A stretch of 64,000 nt of DNA from Rouxiella sp. S1S-2 (GTDB lineage Bacteria; Pseudomonadota; Gammaproteobacteria; Enterobacterales; Enterobacteriaceae). Below are positions 9,129 through 18,242 of this stretch, piece by piece; position 1 is the first letter of the stretch; each line of letters opens with the position of its first letter. The notes below the pieces were generated by a model, which searched no databases, was not told the DNA's origin, and worked only from the letters and a program-made list of their open reading frames with translations. Made by a program: the position numbers and the translations under genes. The DNA lies in assembly GCF_009208105.1 (NCBI RefSeq), contig NZ_WFKL01000001.1, positions 744,001-808,000 of the forward strand, in the 5' to 3' direction.

Positions 9129-9494
9129 ATGAAAAAGGAATGGTTTGCAGCGAAAGATCTCGTTGGAATTAATGGACTCCCGACTTCAACACAGGGAATT
9201 CATGGAATGGCAAGAAGACAGGGATGGGAAAAAAGACGCCGCATGGGTGTGCAGGGCAGGGCCGTTGAATATCATATCGACAGTCTGCCGAATATGACGA
9301 AACCAGCGTTAATTATTCAGGAAAAATCAGCAGAATATTTGTGCGCTTCCTATCACGACCCTTTACTCATATGGATTGAGAGTTATAAGCAACTTAGTGA
9401 AGCCGAGCGCGAACAGATCGTATCTTTTATTGTCCGTGAAGGTATGACGGCGATGATCAAACGTATCTCATTCAGTGATGAAAAATCTCATTAA
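9129..9494 (+). CDS. Mu transposase/repressor-type DNA-binding protein, copy 2
   Basis: Second copy of the same 121-residue protein. Both the N-terminal winged helix (GLPTSTQGIHGMARRQGW, KRRRMGVQGRAVEYH, SLP) and the C-terminal DPLLIWIESYKQLSEAER and FIVREGMTAMI blocks are shared with copy 1, while the linker and extreme ends differ, so this is an old tandem duplication under selection. AAGGAA precedes the ATG. Function is unknown; DNA binding is inferred from the fold. Its own spacer (8982-9128) allows independent transcription. Confidence 0.72.
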   Translation: MKKEWFAAKDLVGINGLPTSTQGIHGMARRQGWEKRRRMGVQGRAVEYHIDSLPNMTKPALIIQEKSAEYLCASYHDPLLIWIESYKQLSEAEREQIVSFIVREGMTAMIKRISFSDEKSH

Positions 9495-9495
9495 G

Positions 9496-9524
9496 TCAGG
9501 CCGCCCAAAAAAAGGGCAGCCTGA
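9496..9524. terminator. Stem-loop between the second Mu-type gene and ispB
   Basis: Arms TCAGGC/GCCTGA and GCCC/GGGC enclose a loop of seven A. The U-rich sequence lies in the loop of the minus-strand RNA and not after the stem, so termination efficiency is uncertain; it lies 14 bp after the ispB stop and 2 bp after the plus-strand stop. Confidence 0.45.
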
Positions 9525-9537
9525 TGGTACGGCCGAT

Positions 9538-10509
9538 TTAGAAATCGCGCTTCACGGCTAAGTGAGCGAGGCCTTCCAGGGCCTGCCGGTAGGGTGATTC
9601 AGGCAACACTTGCAGTGCGGAAATCGCCTTGTCAGCCTCTTCTTCAGCGCGTTGGCGCGTATAATCTAGCGAACCCCATTGATGCATAGCCGCAAGCACG
9701 GGTTCCAGCAAGTGTCTGCCGTTGCCCTGCTCGATAGCCTCGCGGATCATGGTGGATTGCTGTGCATCACCGTGCTTCATGGCATGCAGCAGCGGCAGCG
9801 TAGGTTTGCCCTCATTGAGGTCATCGCCAGTATTTTTGCCTAACGTGTCGCCATCGGCGTCGTAATCGAGCAAATCGTCAATCAGCTGGAAGGCAGTGCC
9901 CAGATAGCGGCCGTAGTCCTGCAGTGCGGTTATCTGCGCATCACTGCCCCCGGCAAGCATGGCGGATGCCTGTGCAGCAGCTTCAAAAAGACGCGCCGTT
10001 TTGCTGTAGATAACCTGCATATAGCTATCTTCAGTAATGTCCGGATCGTTGCAGTTCATCAATTGCAGCACTTCACCTTCGGCAATCACGTTCACTGCTT
10101 TGGCCATTAACGCCAGCACAGGGAGCGATTCCAGGTCAGTCATCATCTGGAAAGCGCGGGTGTAGATGAAATCGCCAACCAGCACGCTGGCTGCGTTTCC
10201 AAATGCAGCATTGGCGGTTGCTTTGCCACGACGCATATTAGACTCGTCCACGACATCATCATGCAACAGCGTTGCAGTGTGAATAAACTCTATCAGCGCG
10301 GCAACGGTCACATGCTTGTCGCCGCCGTAGTTAAGCGCGCGTGCAGCAAGAACGGCAATCATCGGGCGAATTCGTTTACCACCACCGCTAATGATGTAAT
10401 AGCCTAGTTGATTGATGAGCGTAACATCTGAGTTCAACTGTTCGAGAATTGCCGCATTAACTGCAGCCATATCCTGTTCGGTGAGGTCGGTAATCTGTTC
10501 TAGGTTCAT
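9538..10509 (-). CDS. ispB: Octaprenyl diphosphate synthase
   Basis: Essential trans-prenyltransferase that elongates farnesyl diphosphate to the C40 side chain of ubiquinone and menaquinone. The 323-residue protein equals the E. coli length. The first aspartate-rich motif is DDVVD at residues 84-88 followed by SNMRRGK, the second is LIDDLLDYD near residue 210. It is divergent from rplU, as in E. coli. In E. coli sfsB follows directly on the same strand; here two opposite-strand genes lie between. Confidence 0.96.
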   Translation of the reverse strand: MNLEQITDLTEQDMAAVNAAILEQLNSDVTLINQLGYYIISGGGKRIRPMIAVLAARALNYGGDKHVTVAALIEFIHTATLLHDDVVDESNMRRGKATANAAFGNAASVLVGDFIYTRAFQMMTDLESLPVLALMAKAVNVIAEGEVLQLMNCNDPDITEDSYMQVIYSKTARLFEAAAQASAMLAGGSDAQITALQDYGRYLGTAFQLIDDLLDYDADGDTLGKNTGDDLNEGKPTLPLLHAMKHGDAQQSTMIREAIEQGNGRHLLEPVLAAMHQWGSLDYTRQRAEEEADKAISALQVLPESPYRQALEGLAHLAVKRDF

Positions 10510-10665
10510 TGTGATTTTTCGGCTGTATTTCTCTTCACCGCAATGAGAACGGGCTCACATTGGCACATGATGCAAACTGTAGCAGAGATTGTACTTGAAA
10601 AATGAGTGAGATAAACGAGTTCCAGTGAACTGCGCTTTTTTTCTTCTTTTCTAGTGATTGTGCTC

Positions 10666-10694
10666 TTGTCTTATGCTGATTTTTTGCGTAGAAT
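10666..10694 (+). promoter_or_regulatory. Promoter of rplU-rpmA
   Basis: A -35 TTGTCT (10666-10671) and a -10 TAGAAT (10689-10694) are separated by 17 bp and placed 75 bp upstream of rplU, leaving a leader of about 70 bases. Hexamers match the sigma-70 consensus at four and five of six positions. Confidence 0.6.
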
Positions 10695-10720
10695 TCGCGC
10701 CCTATTGTGAATATTTATAG

Positions 10721-11080
<360 letters not shown>

Positions 11081-11086
11081 GATTAG

Positions 11087-11356
<270 letters not shown>

Positions 11357-11387
11357 TTTACCGTTCTCGTCTAGATAGATTGATGTA

Positions 11388-11415
11388 AGCCCCGCAATTA
11401 GTTGCGGGGCTTTTT
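11388..11415 (+). terminator. Terminator of rplU-rpmA
   Basis: A perfect 10-bp stem (11388-11397 with 11402-11411) is followed by a T-run. In E. coli the downstream yhbE gene would follow; here only its remnant does. Confidence 0.9.
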
Positions 11416-11439
11416 ACATTCTGTTGGCCAACACCGGCA

Positions 11440-11645
11440 AGAAAATGGACGTCAGGAAAACTGACTTCAACGCAGATTCTCATTTTGCTGTACACTTTAT
11501 GTGCTATCGCACTGCTTCCTTTGGCGAAGCCTGAGACATTTTTTTACGCTGGCAAGTAGCCTGTCTTCTGTCCTGCGGAGGTTGACCTTAACCGGTTGAT
11601 TTACTGCTTTGATGGGCATTGCAGTGGCAATGTTGTCTGCAATCG
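11440..11645 (+). pseudogene. yhbE: Decayed remnant of yhbE (EamA/DMT-family inner-membrane transporter)
   Basis: No intact gene lies between rpmA and obgE, where E. coli has yhbE. The translation nevertheless reads, in order and in alternating frames, LTSTQILILLYTLCAIALL then PLAKP (frame of base 11473), WQVACLLSCG (11550-11579), DLNRLIYC (11584-11607) and ALQWQCCLQS (11616-11645). These correspond, in the same order, to a C-terminal stretch of E. coli YhbE as remembered (QILFLLYTLC, PLAKP, WQLACLIFCG, GLNTLVGY, RWQAAQVS). Frameshifts and stops (for example TAG at 11557) break it, and the first two thirds and the last membrane segments are missing. It is an in-place decayed gene. Confidence 0.72.
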
Positions 11646-11709
11646 ACCTGTGAATGCAACCAGGAACAGAACAAGACCTGATGGCTAATTCAAGCATCCG
11701 GGTGAATGA

Positions 11710-12894
<1,185 letters not shown>

Positions 12895-12925
12895 TCACCT
12901 CGTAATACAGAACATTATTGTTATG

Positions 12926-12952
12926 AAAGGTCGCATTTGTGCGACCTTTTTT
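12926..12952. terminator. Bidirectional terminator between obgE and basS
   Basis: A 10-bp perfect stem (12926-12935 with 12940-12949, loop TTTG) with A- and T-rich flanks serves obgE on the plus strand and basS on the minus strand; it abuts the basS stop. Confidence 0.87.
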
Positions 12953-14048
12953 ATACGTCGTAGTCGAGATGTGCAGAGGTGCTGTTTTGAGTAAAAGCTT
13001 GTTCCGGTAGCCAGCATTGCGCACTTAACCCGCTGCTTTCAAGACGATTTTTAAGCTCAAGCCTTCCGCCGTGAAGATTAAGAATACGCAGGACAATATT
13101 CAGTCCTAACCCACTGCCGCCAAAACGCTGATCTGCTCGTCTAAAGGCCTGAGTCAGCTCTCCTGCCGTCTTCTCGTCAATCCCTGGTCCGCAGTCATCT
13201 ATCTGTAATAAAACGCCCTGATTGCTTTGGGTGAGCGATATTGTTATGTCACTGTGGTGCGGACTGTAGCGATAAGCATTTTCAACCACGTTTCGAAGCA
13301 TCAGGCGCAGCAGAACCGCATCGCCCTCCACCGGTGGTACCCCGTCGTGTTTGACTATCAACTGCTGCTGATGGCCTGCCAGCATTTCGCTGAGTTCCTC
13401 ATGCAATGGCCGCACGACATCGTTGAGCAAATCTACTTTCTGATATTGGCCCTGAGCAAAATTCTGCCCAGCGCGAGAAAGCATTAAAAGCTGTTCTACG
13501 GTGTGCATCAACAGGTCGATACGGCCTATCAGCATGCTGCTGCCGTCAACGCCATTCTTCTCCATTAACTCAAGATGAAGGCGCAGTCCAGCCAGCGGCG
13601 TACGCAGCTCGTGCGCGGCGTCGGCAGTGAACAATCTCTCTTGAGCAATGGTTTTCGACAGTCGGGTAAAAAGTTGGTTAAGTGCGTTGGTTACCGATAC
13701 CACTTCCTGAATTTCGCTATTCAACGGTAACGGAGAAAGATTGTCGGCAGAGCGTGTTTCAAGGCGGCGCTGCAGCTGTTTAAGGGGTCTGATTATCCAG
13801 CTTATTGCCCAGAAACTTAACAGCAGCGTCACCGCCAGCATGGTTAACGACGGAGCAATCAGCGAGGCAATGGCTTCGGCAATCTCTTTTTCGACGTGGG
13901 CGTTGCGCACTTTGGCAGACAGCGTGTCATTGACCAGCAAATTAATCTGCTCCTGGCTTTCATGCCACAGCCAAAAAACGCTAATGAGTTGGGTGACAAA
14001 TAAAATCAGAGCCAGCATCACCAATAGGCGGCGGCGCATGCTGGTCAT
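12951..14048 (-). CDS. basS: Sensor histidine kinase BasS (PmrB)
   Basis: Inner-membrane sensor kinase of the two-component system that controls lipid A modification in response to Fe3+, Al3+ and mild acid. The 365-residue protein has a first membrane segment (about 8-28), a short periplasmic loop with two ExxE motifs (E30/E33 and E55/E58), a second membrane segment (about 64-86), a HAMP region, the phospho-acceptor histidine H146 in ADAAHELRTPLA, and ATPase boxes RNVVENAYRYSP, DDCGPGI and GGSGLGLNIV. ExxE is the iron-binding motif of the family. It overlaps basR by 4 bp (ATGA), so the two are coupled. Confidence 0.92.
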   Translation of the reverse strand: MTSMRRRLLVMLALILFVTQLISVFWLWHESQEQINLLVNDTLSAKVRNAHVEKEIAEAIASLIAPSLTMLAVTLLLSFWAISWIIRPLKQLQRRLETRSADNLSPLPLNSEIQEVVSVTNALNQLFTRLSKTIAQERLFTADAAHELRTPLAGLRLHLELMEKNGVDGSSMLIGRIDLLMHTVEQLLMLSRAGQNFAQGQYQKVDLLNDVVRPLHEELSEMLAGHQQQLIVKHDGVPPVEGDAVLLRLMLRNVVENAYRYSPHHSDITISLTQSNQGVLLQIDDCGPGIDEKTAGELTQAFRRADQRFGGSGLGLNIVLRILNLHGGRLELKNRLESSGLSAQCWLPEQAFTQNSTSAHLDYDV

Positions 14049-14707
14049 TTTGGCATGTCCAGTCGATAACCGATGCCGCGCACGGTATGAATTAAGTCTT
14101 TACCCAGCTTGCGACGCAGGTTGTGCATATGAACTTCGAGAGTGTTTGAACCAAGATCGTCCTGCCAGGAGTAAAGATCCTGCTGCAGCAGCTCGCGATT
14201 CACCGTTTGTCCGGCACGCATGATTAGCCGAGACAGAATGGCGAACTCTTTGGGCGTAATCTCAACCAGTTGTTCTTGATGATAAACTTGTTGAGAAGAG
14301 AGGTTGAGTGTCAGTGTCCCGACGGTGAGCAGATTATCGCTATGGCCCTGATAGCGGCGTATCAGTGCCCTGACGCGCGCCAGCAGTTCAACCAGGGCAA
14401 AAGGCTTAATCAGGTAATCGTCTGCACCGGCGTCGAGCCCGTCAACTCTGTCTTCGAGGGCGTCGCGCGCGGTCAAAATCAGCACTGGCAGCGAGATATT
14501 TTGACGCCGCCATTGGCGCAGCAGGGTCGCGCCATCAGTGTCCGGGAGGCCGAGGTCGAGAATTATCAGACTGTATTGACTGCTTTGCAGCAGCGCGTTG
14601 GCCTCTGCTGCCGTGGACGCGCTGTCACTGGCGTAGTTTTCGCCGTGTAACGCCAATGTTAACCCCTGACGCAGAAGATCATCATCCTCAACAATCAATA
14701 ATTTCAT
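14045..14707 (-). CDS. basR: Response regulator BasR (PmrA)
   Basis: OmpR/PhoB-family response regulator, partner of BasS. The 220-residue protein has a receiver domain with the acidic pocket EDDD (7-10), phosphorylation site D51 in ILDLGLPDTDG and the conserved K in LIKPFAL, followed by a winged-helix DNA-binding domain (ELLQQDLYSW, SNTLEVHMHNLRRKLG). No lipid A modification gene such as eptA or arn lies in this window, so targets are elsewhere. Placement between dacB and obgE differs from E. coli. Confidence 0.93.
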   Translation of the reverse strand: MKLLIVEDDDLLRQGLTLALHGENYASDSASTAAEANALLQSSQYSLIILDLGLPDTDGATLLRQWRRQNISLPVLILTARDALEDRVDGLDAGADDYLIKPFALVELLARVRALIRRYQGHSDNLLTVGTLTLNLSSQQVYHQEQLVEITPKEFAILSRLIMRAGQTVNRELLQQDLYSWQDDLGSNTLEVHMHNLRRKLGKDLIHTVRGIGYRLDMPK

Positions 14708-14737
14708 AATAAACTCAGATCCTCAGCCATTGACTCT

Positions 14738-16171
14738 TTAGTTATTTTGGTAAATATCTCGATACAGACGGCTCTCGAAACGAACTAAAGGTGCGCGACG
14801 TGTACGTTGATCTTCAGGCGGAACCGCATAGCCCGACAGATATTGCACAAACGCCAGGCGCTGCCCGCTGGCGGTAGTAATAAAGCCTGCCAGGTTGTAA
14901 ACGCCGGCCAGTGAACCGGTTTTTGCCGACACTTTGCCGTCTACTCCGGCTTCATGTAGCCCTCCGCGGTACTGCAGAGTTCCATCGTGACCGGCCAGCG
15001 GCAGCATCGAGATGAAATCAAGATCCTTGTCGTGCTCGGCGATAAATTGCAGCGCCTGCATCATGGTTTTAGGCGAGACCAAGTCATGGCGCGACAGGCC
15101 TGACCCATCAACCTGAATGGTATTGCCCAAATCAATCCCGGCTTTCTGACGTAAAATTTGACGCACGGCGTCGGAACCGGCACGCCAAGTGCCCGGAACG
15201 CCATAAAGCTGATGGCCTAGGGTGCGAAACACCGTGTCGGCAATCATGTTGTCTGACTTTTTCAGCATGGTGTGCAGCAGCTCGTGCAGTGGCGCAGACT
15301 GGGTTTGAGCCAGTATGGTTCCCGCTGGCGTAACGCGCGTTTGACGCTTTAATCGGCCATCAATTTGAATATCAGCCTGTTTAAGCTCGTCTTTAAGGAT
15401 TTCACCGGCATAGGCCGCGCCGTCCTGAATGGCAAATGCCAGAGGCAGGGGCTCACTGCGTTGGGTTAAACAGCCGGTTAACGTAAAGCGGTTAAACTCA
15501 CCGGGGACCACGTCAAGCTCACAGTACTGGGCATCGGGCGAGCCTTTAGCCAGCGTACGAACTTCACTGAACATTTGTACCGGGTAGTAAGACGCCACGC
15601 GAATAAACGCGTTCTCGTCCGGTTTAGCGGCGCTGTAAAGCGAAACCGAGAAGCAGTTGCGGTCAACAATGGCAGCGGCAGGCGGTGCGCTGAAGCACTG
15701 TGTGATATCGTTCCACGGCCAGCCGGGGGCTTTGTCATGGCTGGCAAAGACTGAGGTATCAATGACCACGTCACCGCTTATTTCTTTGACGCCCTGTTTT
15801 TTCAACACGGCGACCATATTGCGAATATTCTGACGCTTAAACGTGGGATCGCCATCAAAACGAGCGACTAAATCACCACGAAGTACGCCACCGCTAATGC
15901 TGCCTTTAGTCTCAAAGGTGGTATTAAAGCGGAAATCTGGCCCCAGTTGCAGCAGGGCGGCCAACGCAGTAAATATCTTCATGGTACTGGCAGGCAGGGC
16001 CATTTGGTCGCCGTGGTAGTCGAGTACCGGCGTGGTTGCCCCAATCTTCTTTACCAATACCGACAGGTTAGTGCCTTCTGGCAGGTACTGGGTATAGTTT
16101 TCTACCTGTACGGCGTTTGCATTAAAAGCAATCGCGCAGGCTAATCCACTGACAATTCGTAAAAAACGCAT
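14738..16171 (-). CDS. dacB: D-alanyl-D-alanine carboxypeptidase/endopeptidase PBP4
   Basis: Periplasmic class C low-molecular-weight penicillin-binding protein that trims stem peptides and cleaves cross-links during murein maturation. The 477-residue protein has a signal peptide ending in NANA at residue 20, the active-site serine S62 in ASTMK (same position as in E. coli PBP4), the SDN motif in LKKSDNMIAD and the KTG triad in SAKTGSLAG. It is divergent from greA and lies 30 bp upstream of basR on the same strand, so read-through into basRS is possible. Confidence 0.96.
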   Translation of the reverse strand: MRFLRIVSGLACAIAFNANAVQVENYTQYLPEGTNLSVLVKKIGATTPVLDYHGDQMALPASTMKIFTALAALLQLGPDFRFNTTFETKGSISGGVLRGDLVARFDGDPTFKRQNIRNMVAVLKKQGVKEISGDVVIDTSVFASHDKAPGWPWNDITQCFSAPPAAAIVDRNCFSVSLYSAAKPDENAFIRVASYYPVQMFSEVRTLAKGSPDAQYCELDVVPGEFNRFTLTGCLTQRSEPLPLAFAIQDGAAYAGEILKDELKQADIQIDGRLKRQTRVTPAGTILAQTQSAPLHELLHTMLKKSDNMIADTVFRTLGHQLYGVPGTWRAGSDAVRQILRQKAGIDLGNTIQVDGSGLSRHDLVSPKTMMQALQFIAEHDKDLDFISMLPLAGHDGTLQYRGGLHEAGVDGKVSAKTGSLAGVYNLAGFITTASGQRLAFVQYLSGYAVPPEDQRTRRAPLVRFESRLYRDIYQNN

Positions 16172-16305
16172 TATTTTGAGTATAGGCTCTGGATAACTGC
16201 AGGATGACGTGGTGCCATACTACGATGCAACGAACGGGGGTGCAACGTGGGTGAAAGTAAACAATGATCCCAAAGGAACTCTAGGCTAAAATACCACTCA
16301 AAATG

Positions 16306-16351
16306 AAAAACCAATCCTGGCTTGGAGTTTACTCCGGGTGAGGTTTTTTTT
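16306..16351 (+). terminator. greA leader terminator (GraL-type attenuator)
   Basis: A hairpin with apical stem CTTGGAG/CTCCGGG (loop TTTA) and outer AAAACC/GGTTTT arms is followed by eight T (16344-16351), about 100 bp upstream of greA. In E. coli the greA leader also ends early at terminators, yielding the small RNA GraL; the same design is inferred here. Confidence 0.65.
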
Positions 16352-16450
16352 GTTTGTCGCCAGAGCGAGTTGGCCCTAAAGGCTTGATTTCTACCTGATA
16401 AATTCAGGACGGTGTTTTACCGAAAGGACAAAGTTAGAGGTAGTGAAAAT

Positions 16451-16927
16451 ATGAAACCGATTCCGATGACATTGCGTGGCGCTGAAAGATTACGTGAAGA
16501 ACTCGACCACCTTAAAGGCGTTCGTCGACCTAAAATAATTGCCGATATTGCCACCGCGCGTGAGCATGGCGATTTGAAAGAGAACGCCGAATATCACGCT
16601 GCACGTGAGCAGCAGGGGTTCTGTGAAGGCCGTATTCAAGAAATTGAAGCCAAGCTGTCAAATGCACAAGTCATTGATATCATGAAAATGCCTGCCACCG
16701 GGCGTGTCATCTTTGGGGCAACAGTGTCTCTGATGAATCTTGATACTGACGAGGAGCAGACCTACCGCATCGTAGGCGATGATGAAGCTGACTTTAAGCA
16801 GAACCTGATTTCTGTGAATTCGCCGATAGCGCGAGGCCTGATTGGCAAAGAGCAAGACGACGTGGTGGTGATTAAAACGCCGGGCGGCGATGTCGAGTTC
16901 GAAGTATTGAAAGTAGAATATATTTAA
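16451..16927 (+). CDS. greA: Transcription elongation factor GreA
   Basis: Factor that enters the secondary channel of backtracked RNA polymerase and stimulates cleavage of the transcript 3' end. The start is the ATG at 16451 ([14 protein letters not shown]), giving 158 residues as in E. coli. The N-terminal coiled coil carries the catalytic acidic tip in [18 protein letters not shown] (residues about 38-55), and the C-terminal FKBP-like domain contains [13 protein letters not shown]. Upstream regulation by a leader terminator is likely. Confidence 0.97.
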   Translation: MKPIPMTLRGAERLREELDHLKGVRRPKIIADIATAREHGDLKENAEYHAAREQQGFCEGRIQEIEAKLSNAQVIDIMKMPATGRVIFGATVSLMNLDTDEEQTYRIVGDDEADFKQNLISVNSPIARGLIGKEQDDVVVIKTPGGDVEFEVLKVEYI

Positions 16928-16996
16928 TTTATTCGTCAGGCGGTGGTTTTTGTGAGGGCTGCCGCTCTTTTTAGCGTTGATTTTGACGGTAAAATG

Positions 16997-17019
16997 AAAA
17001 AGGCCCGAGAGGGCCTTTT
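16997..17019. terminator. Bidirectional terminator between greA and yhbY
   Basis: AAAAGGCCC and GGGCCTTTT arms with loop GAGA form a compact intrinsic terminator usable in both directions for the convergent genes. Confidence 0.85.
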
Positions 17020-17085
17020 GTAAAACCACGTATAGATAGCAACTTTTCGTTAAATCCAAAGCGCTTTTCGTTAAACTCTTAAAAG

Positions 17086-17382
17086 TTAACGCGGTAAGAT
17101 AATTTTGCGGTCTTCGGTAGAAGGACGATACAGTACCAGCATATTGCCGATGACTTGTACATTGTTCGCCTTGGTTTCCCGCACAATTGCGTCTACGATC
17201 AACGTCTTGGTCTCACGCTCTTCGGCGGCAATTTTCACCTTGATGAGCTCATGATGTTGCAGCGCCTGTTCGATTTCGGCAAGCACGCCTTCGGTGAGGC
17301 CGTTATTACCTAGCATGACGACCGGTTTTAACGGATGTGCCAAGCCTTTCAGGAACTGTTTTTGTTTATTGTTAAGATTCAT
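17086..17382 (-). CDS. yhbY: CRM-domain ribosome-assembly RNA-binding protein YhbY
   Basis: Single CRM-domain protein of 98 residues (97 in E. coli) that associates with 50S precursor particles. The conserved GxxG loop region LGNNGLTEGVLAEIEQAL lies at residues 24-41 and the IVRETKANNVQVIGNMLVLYR strand (in two parts: IVRETKANNVQ, IGNMLVLYR) follows. It is divergent from rlmE and convergent with greA, the standard order in this part of the E. coli chromosome. Confidence 0.95.
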   Translation of the reverse strand: MNLNNKQKQFLKGLAHPLKPVVMLGNNGLTEGVLAEIEQALQHHELIKVKIAAEERETKTLIVDAIVRETKANNVQVIGNMLVLYRPSTEDRKIILPR

Positions 17383-17565
17383 CGTCTTTTTTTACTTAAG
17401 TTGGGATTGAAAACGGGGCATTCTACCGCCATCTCATCTATATCACCAACTCGGTATGCAACCGAGTGATGTGCCAAGACGACTTAGCCATAGACTAAAC
17501 GACGCTAAGAGCTTGTTGTTAAGGCTCTACTCAGGGTAGTTTGAAAACTATATGGTTACTAAATA

Positions 17566-18195
17566 ATGTCTAATAAAAAGCGTTCTGCAAGTTCCAGTCG
17601 CTGGTTGCAGGAACACTTTAGCGATAAATATGTGATAGCAGCACAGAAAAAAGGGCTGCGTTCCCGTGCCTGGTTTAAACTTGATGAAATACAGCAAGGC
17701 GACAAGCTGTTTAAACCGGGTATGACCGTGGTTGACTTAGGTGCAGCTCCGGGGGGATGGTCACAGTACGTCGTAACGCAGATTGGCAACAAAGGGCGAA
17801 TTATCGCTTTGGATCTTTTACCGATGGATCCAATCGTGGGAGTCGATTTCCTTCAAGGCGATTTTCGTGATGAACTGGTTCTCAAAGCCCTGCTCGAGAG
17901 AGTAGGAGAAAGCAAGGTTCAGGTGGTCATGTCCGATATGGCCCCGAATATGAGTGGTACTCCGGCAGTCGATATACCAAAATCGATGTATCTGGTTGAG
18001 TTAGCGCTGGATATGTGTCGTGATGTACTCGCACCAGGCGGAAGTTTCCTGGTGAAGGTGTTCCAGGGAGATGGTTTTGATGAATACCTACGGGAAATTC
18101 GCTCCCTGTTTACGAAGGTTAAGATTCGTAAGCCAGACGCTTCCCGAGCTCGTTCCCGAGAAGTGTACATCGTAGCGACAGGGCGAAAACTGTAG
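17566..18195 (+). CDS. rlmE: 23S rRNA 2'-O-methyltransferase (U2552) RlmE
   Basis: Heat-shock methyltransferase (also called RrmJ or FtsJ) that modifies U2552 in the A loop of 23S rRNA during late 50S assembly. The 209-residue protein equals the E. coli length. K38 of the K-D-K-E catalytic tetrad is seen in RAWFKLDEI, the SAM-binding motif is [13 protein letters not shown], and the aspartate lies in [12 protein letters not shown]. It is cotranscribed with ftsH, 47 bp downstream. Confidence 0.97.
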   Translation: MSNKKRSASSSRWLQEHFSDKYVIAAQKKGLRSRAWFKLDEIQQGDKLFKPGMTVVDLGAAPGGWSQYVVTQIGNKGRIIALDLLPMDPIVGVDFLQGDFRDELVLKALLERVGESKVQVVMSDMAPNMSGTPAVDIPKSMYLVELALDMCRDVLAPGGSFLVKVFQGDGFDEYLREIRSLFTKVKIRKPDASRARSREVYIVATGRKL

Positions 18196-18242
18196 TTCCC
18201 TAACGCTGTTTGTTAACACAGTTGTAATATGAGGTTAATCCC

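Noticed and set aside
8616..9494. Calling the Mu-type genes a Mu-like prophage or transposase
   Set aside because: Both proteins are only 121 residues, lack a DDE catalytic domain, and no other phage gene or terminal repeat is visible nearby.
11440..11645. Treating the yhbE remnant frames as sequencing errors in an intact gene
   Set aside because: Even with frames joined, the first two thirds and last segments of the protein are missing from the 371-bp interval, so errors alone cannot explain it.
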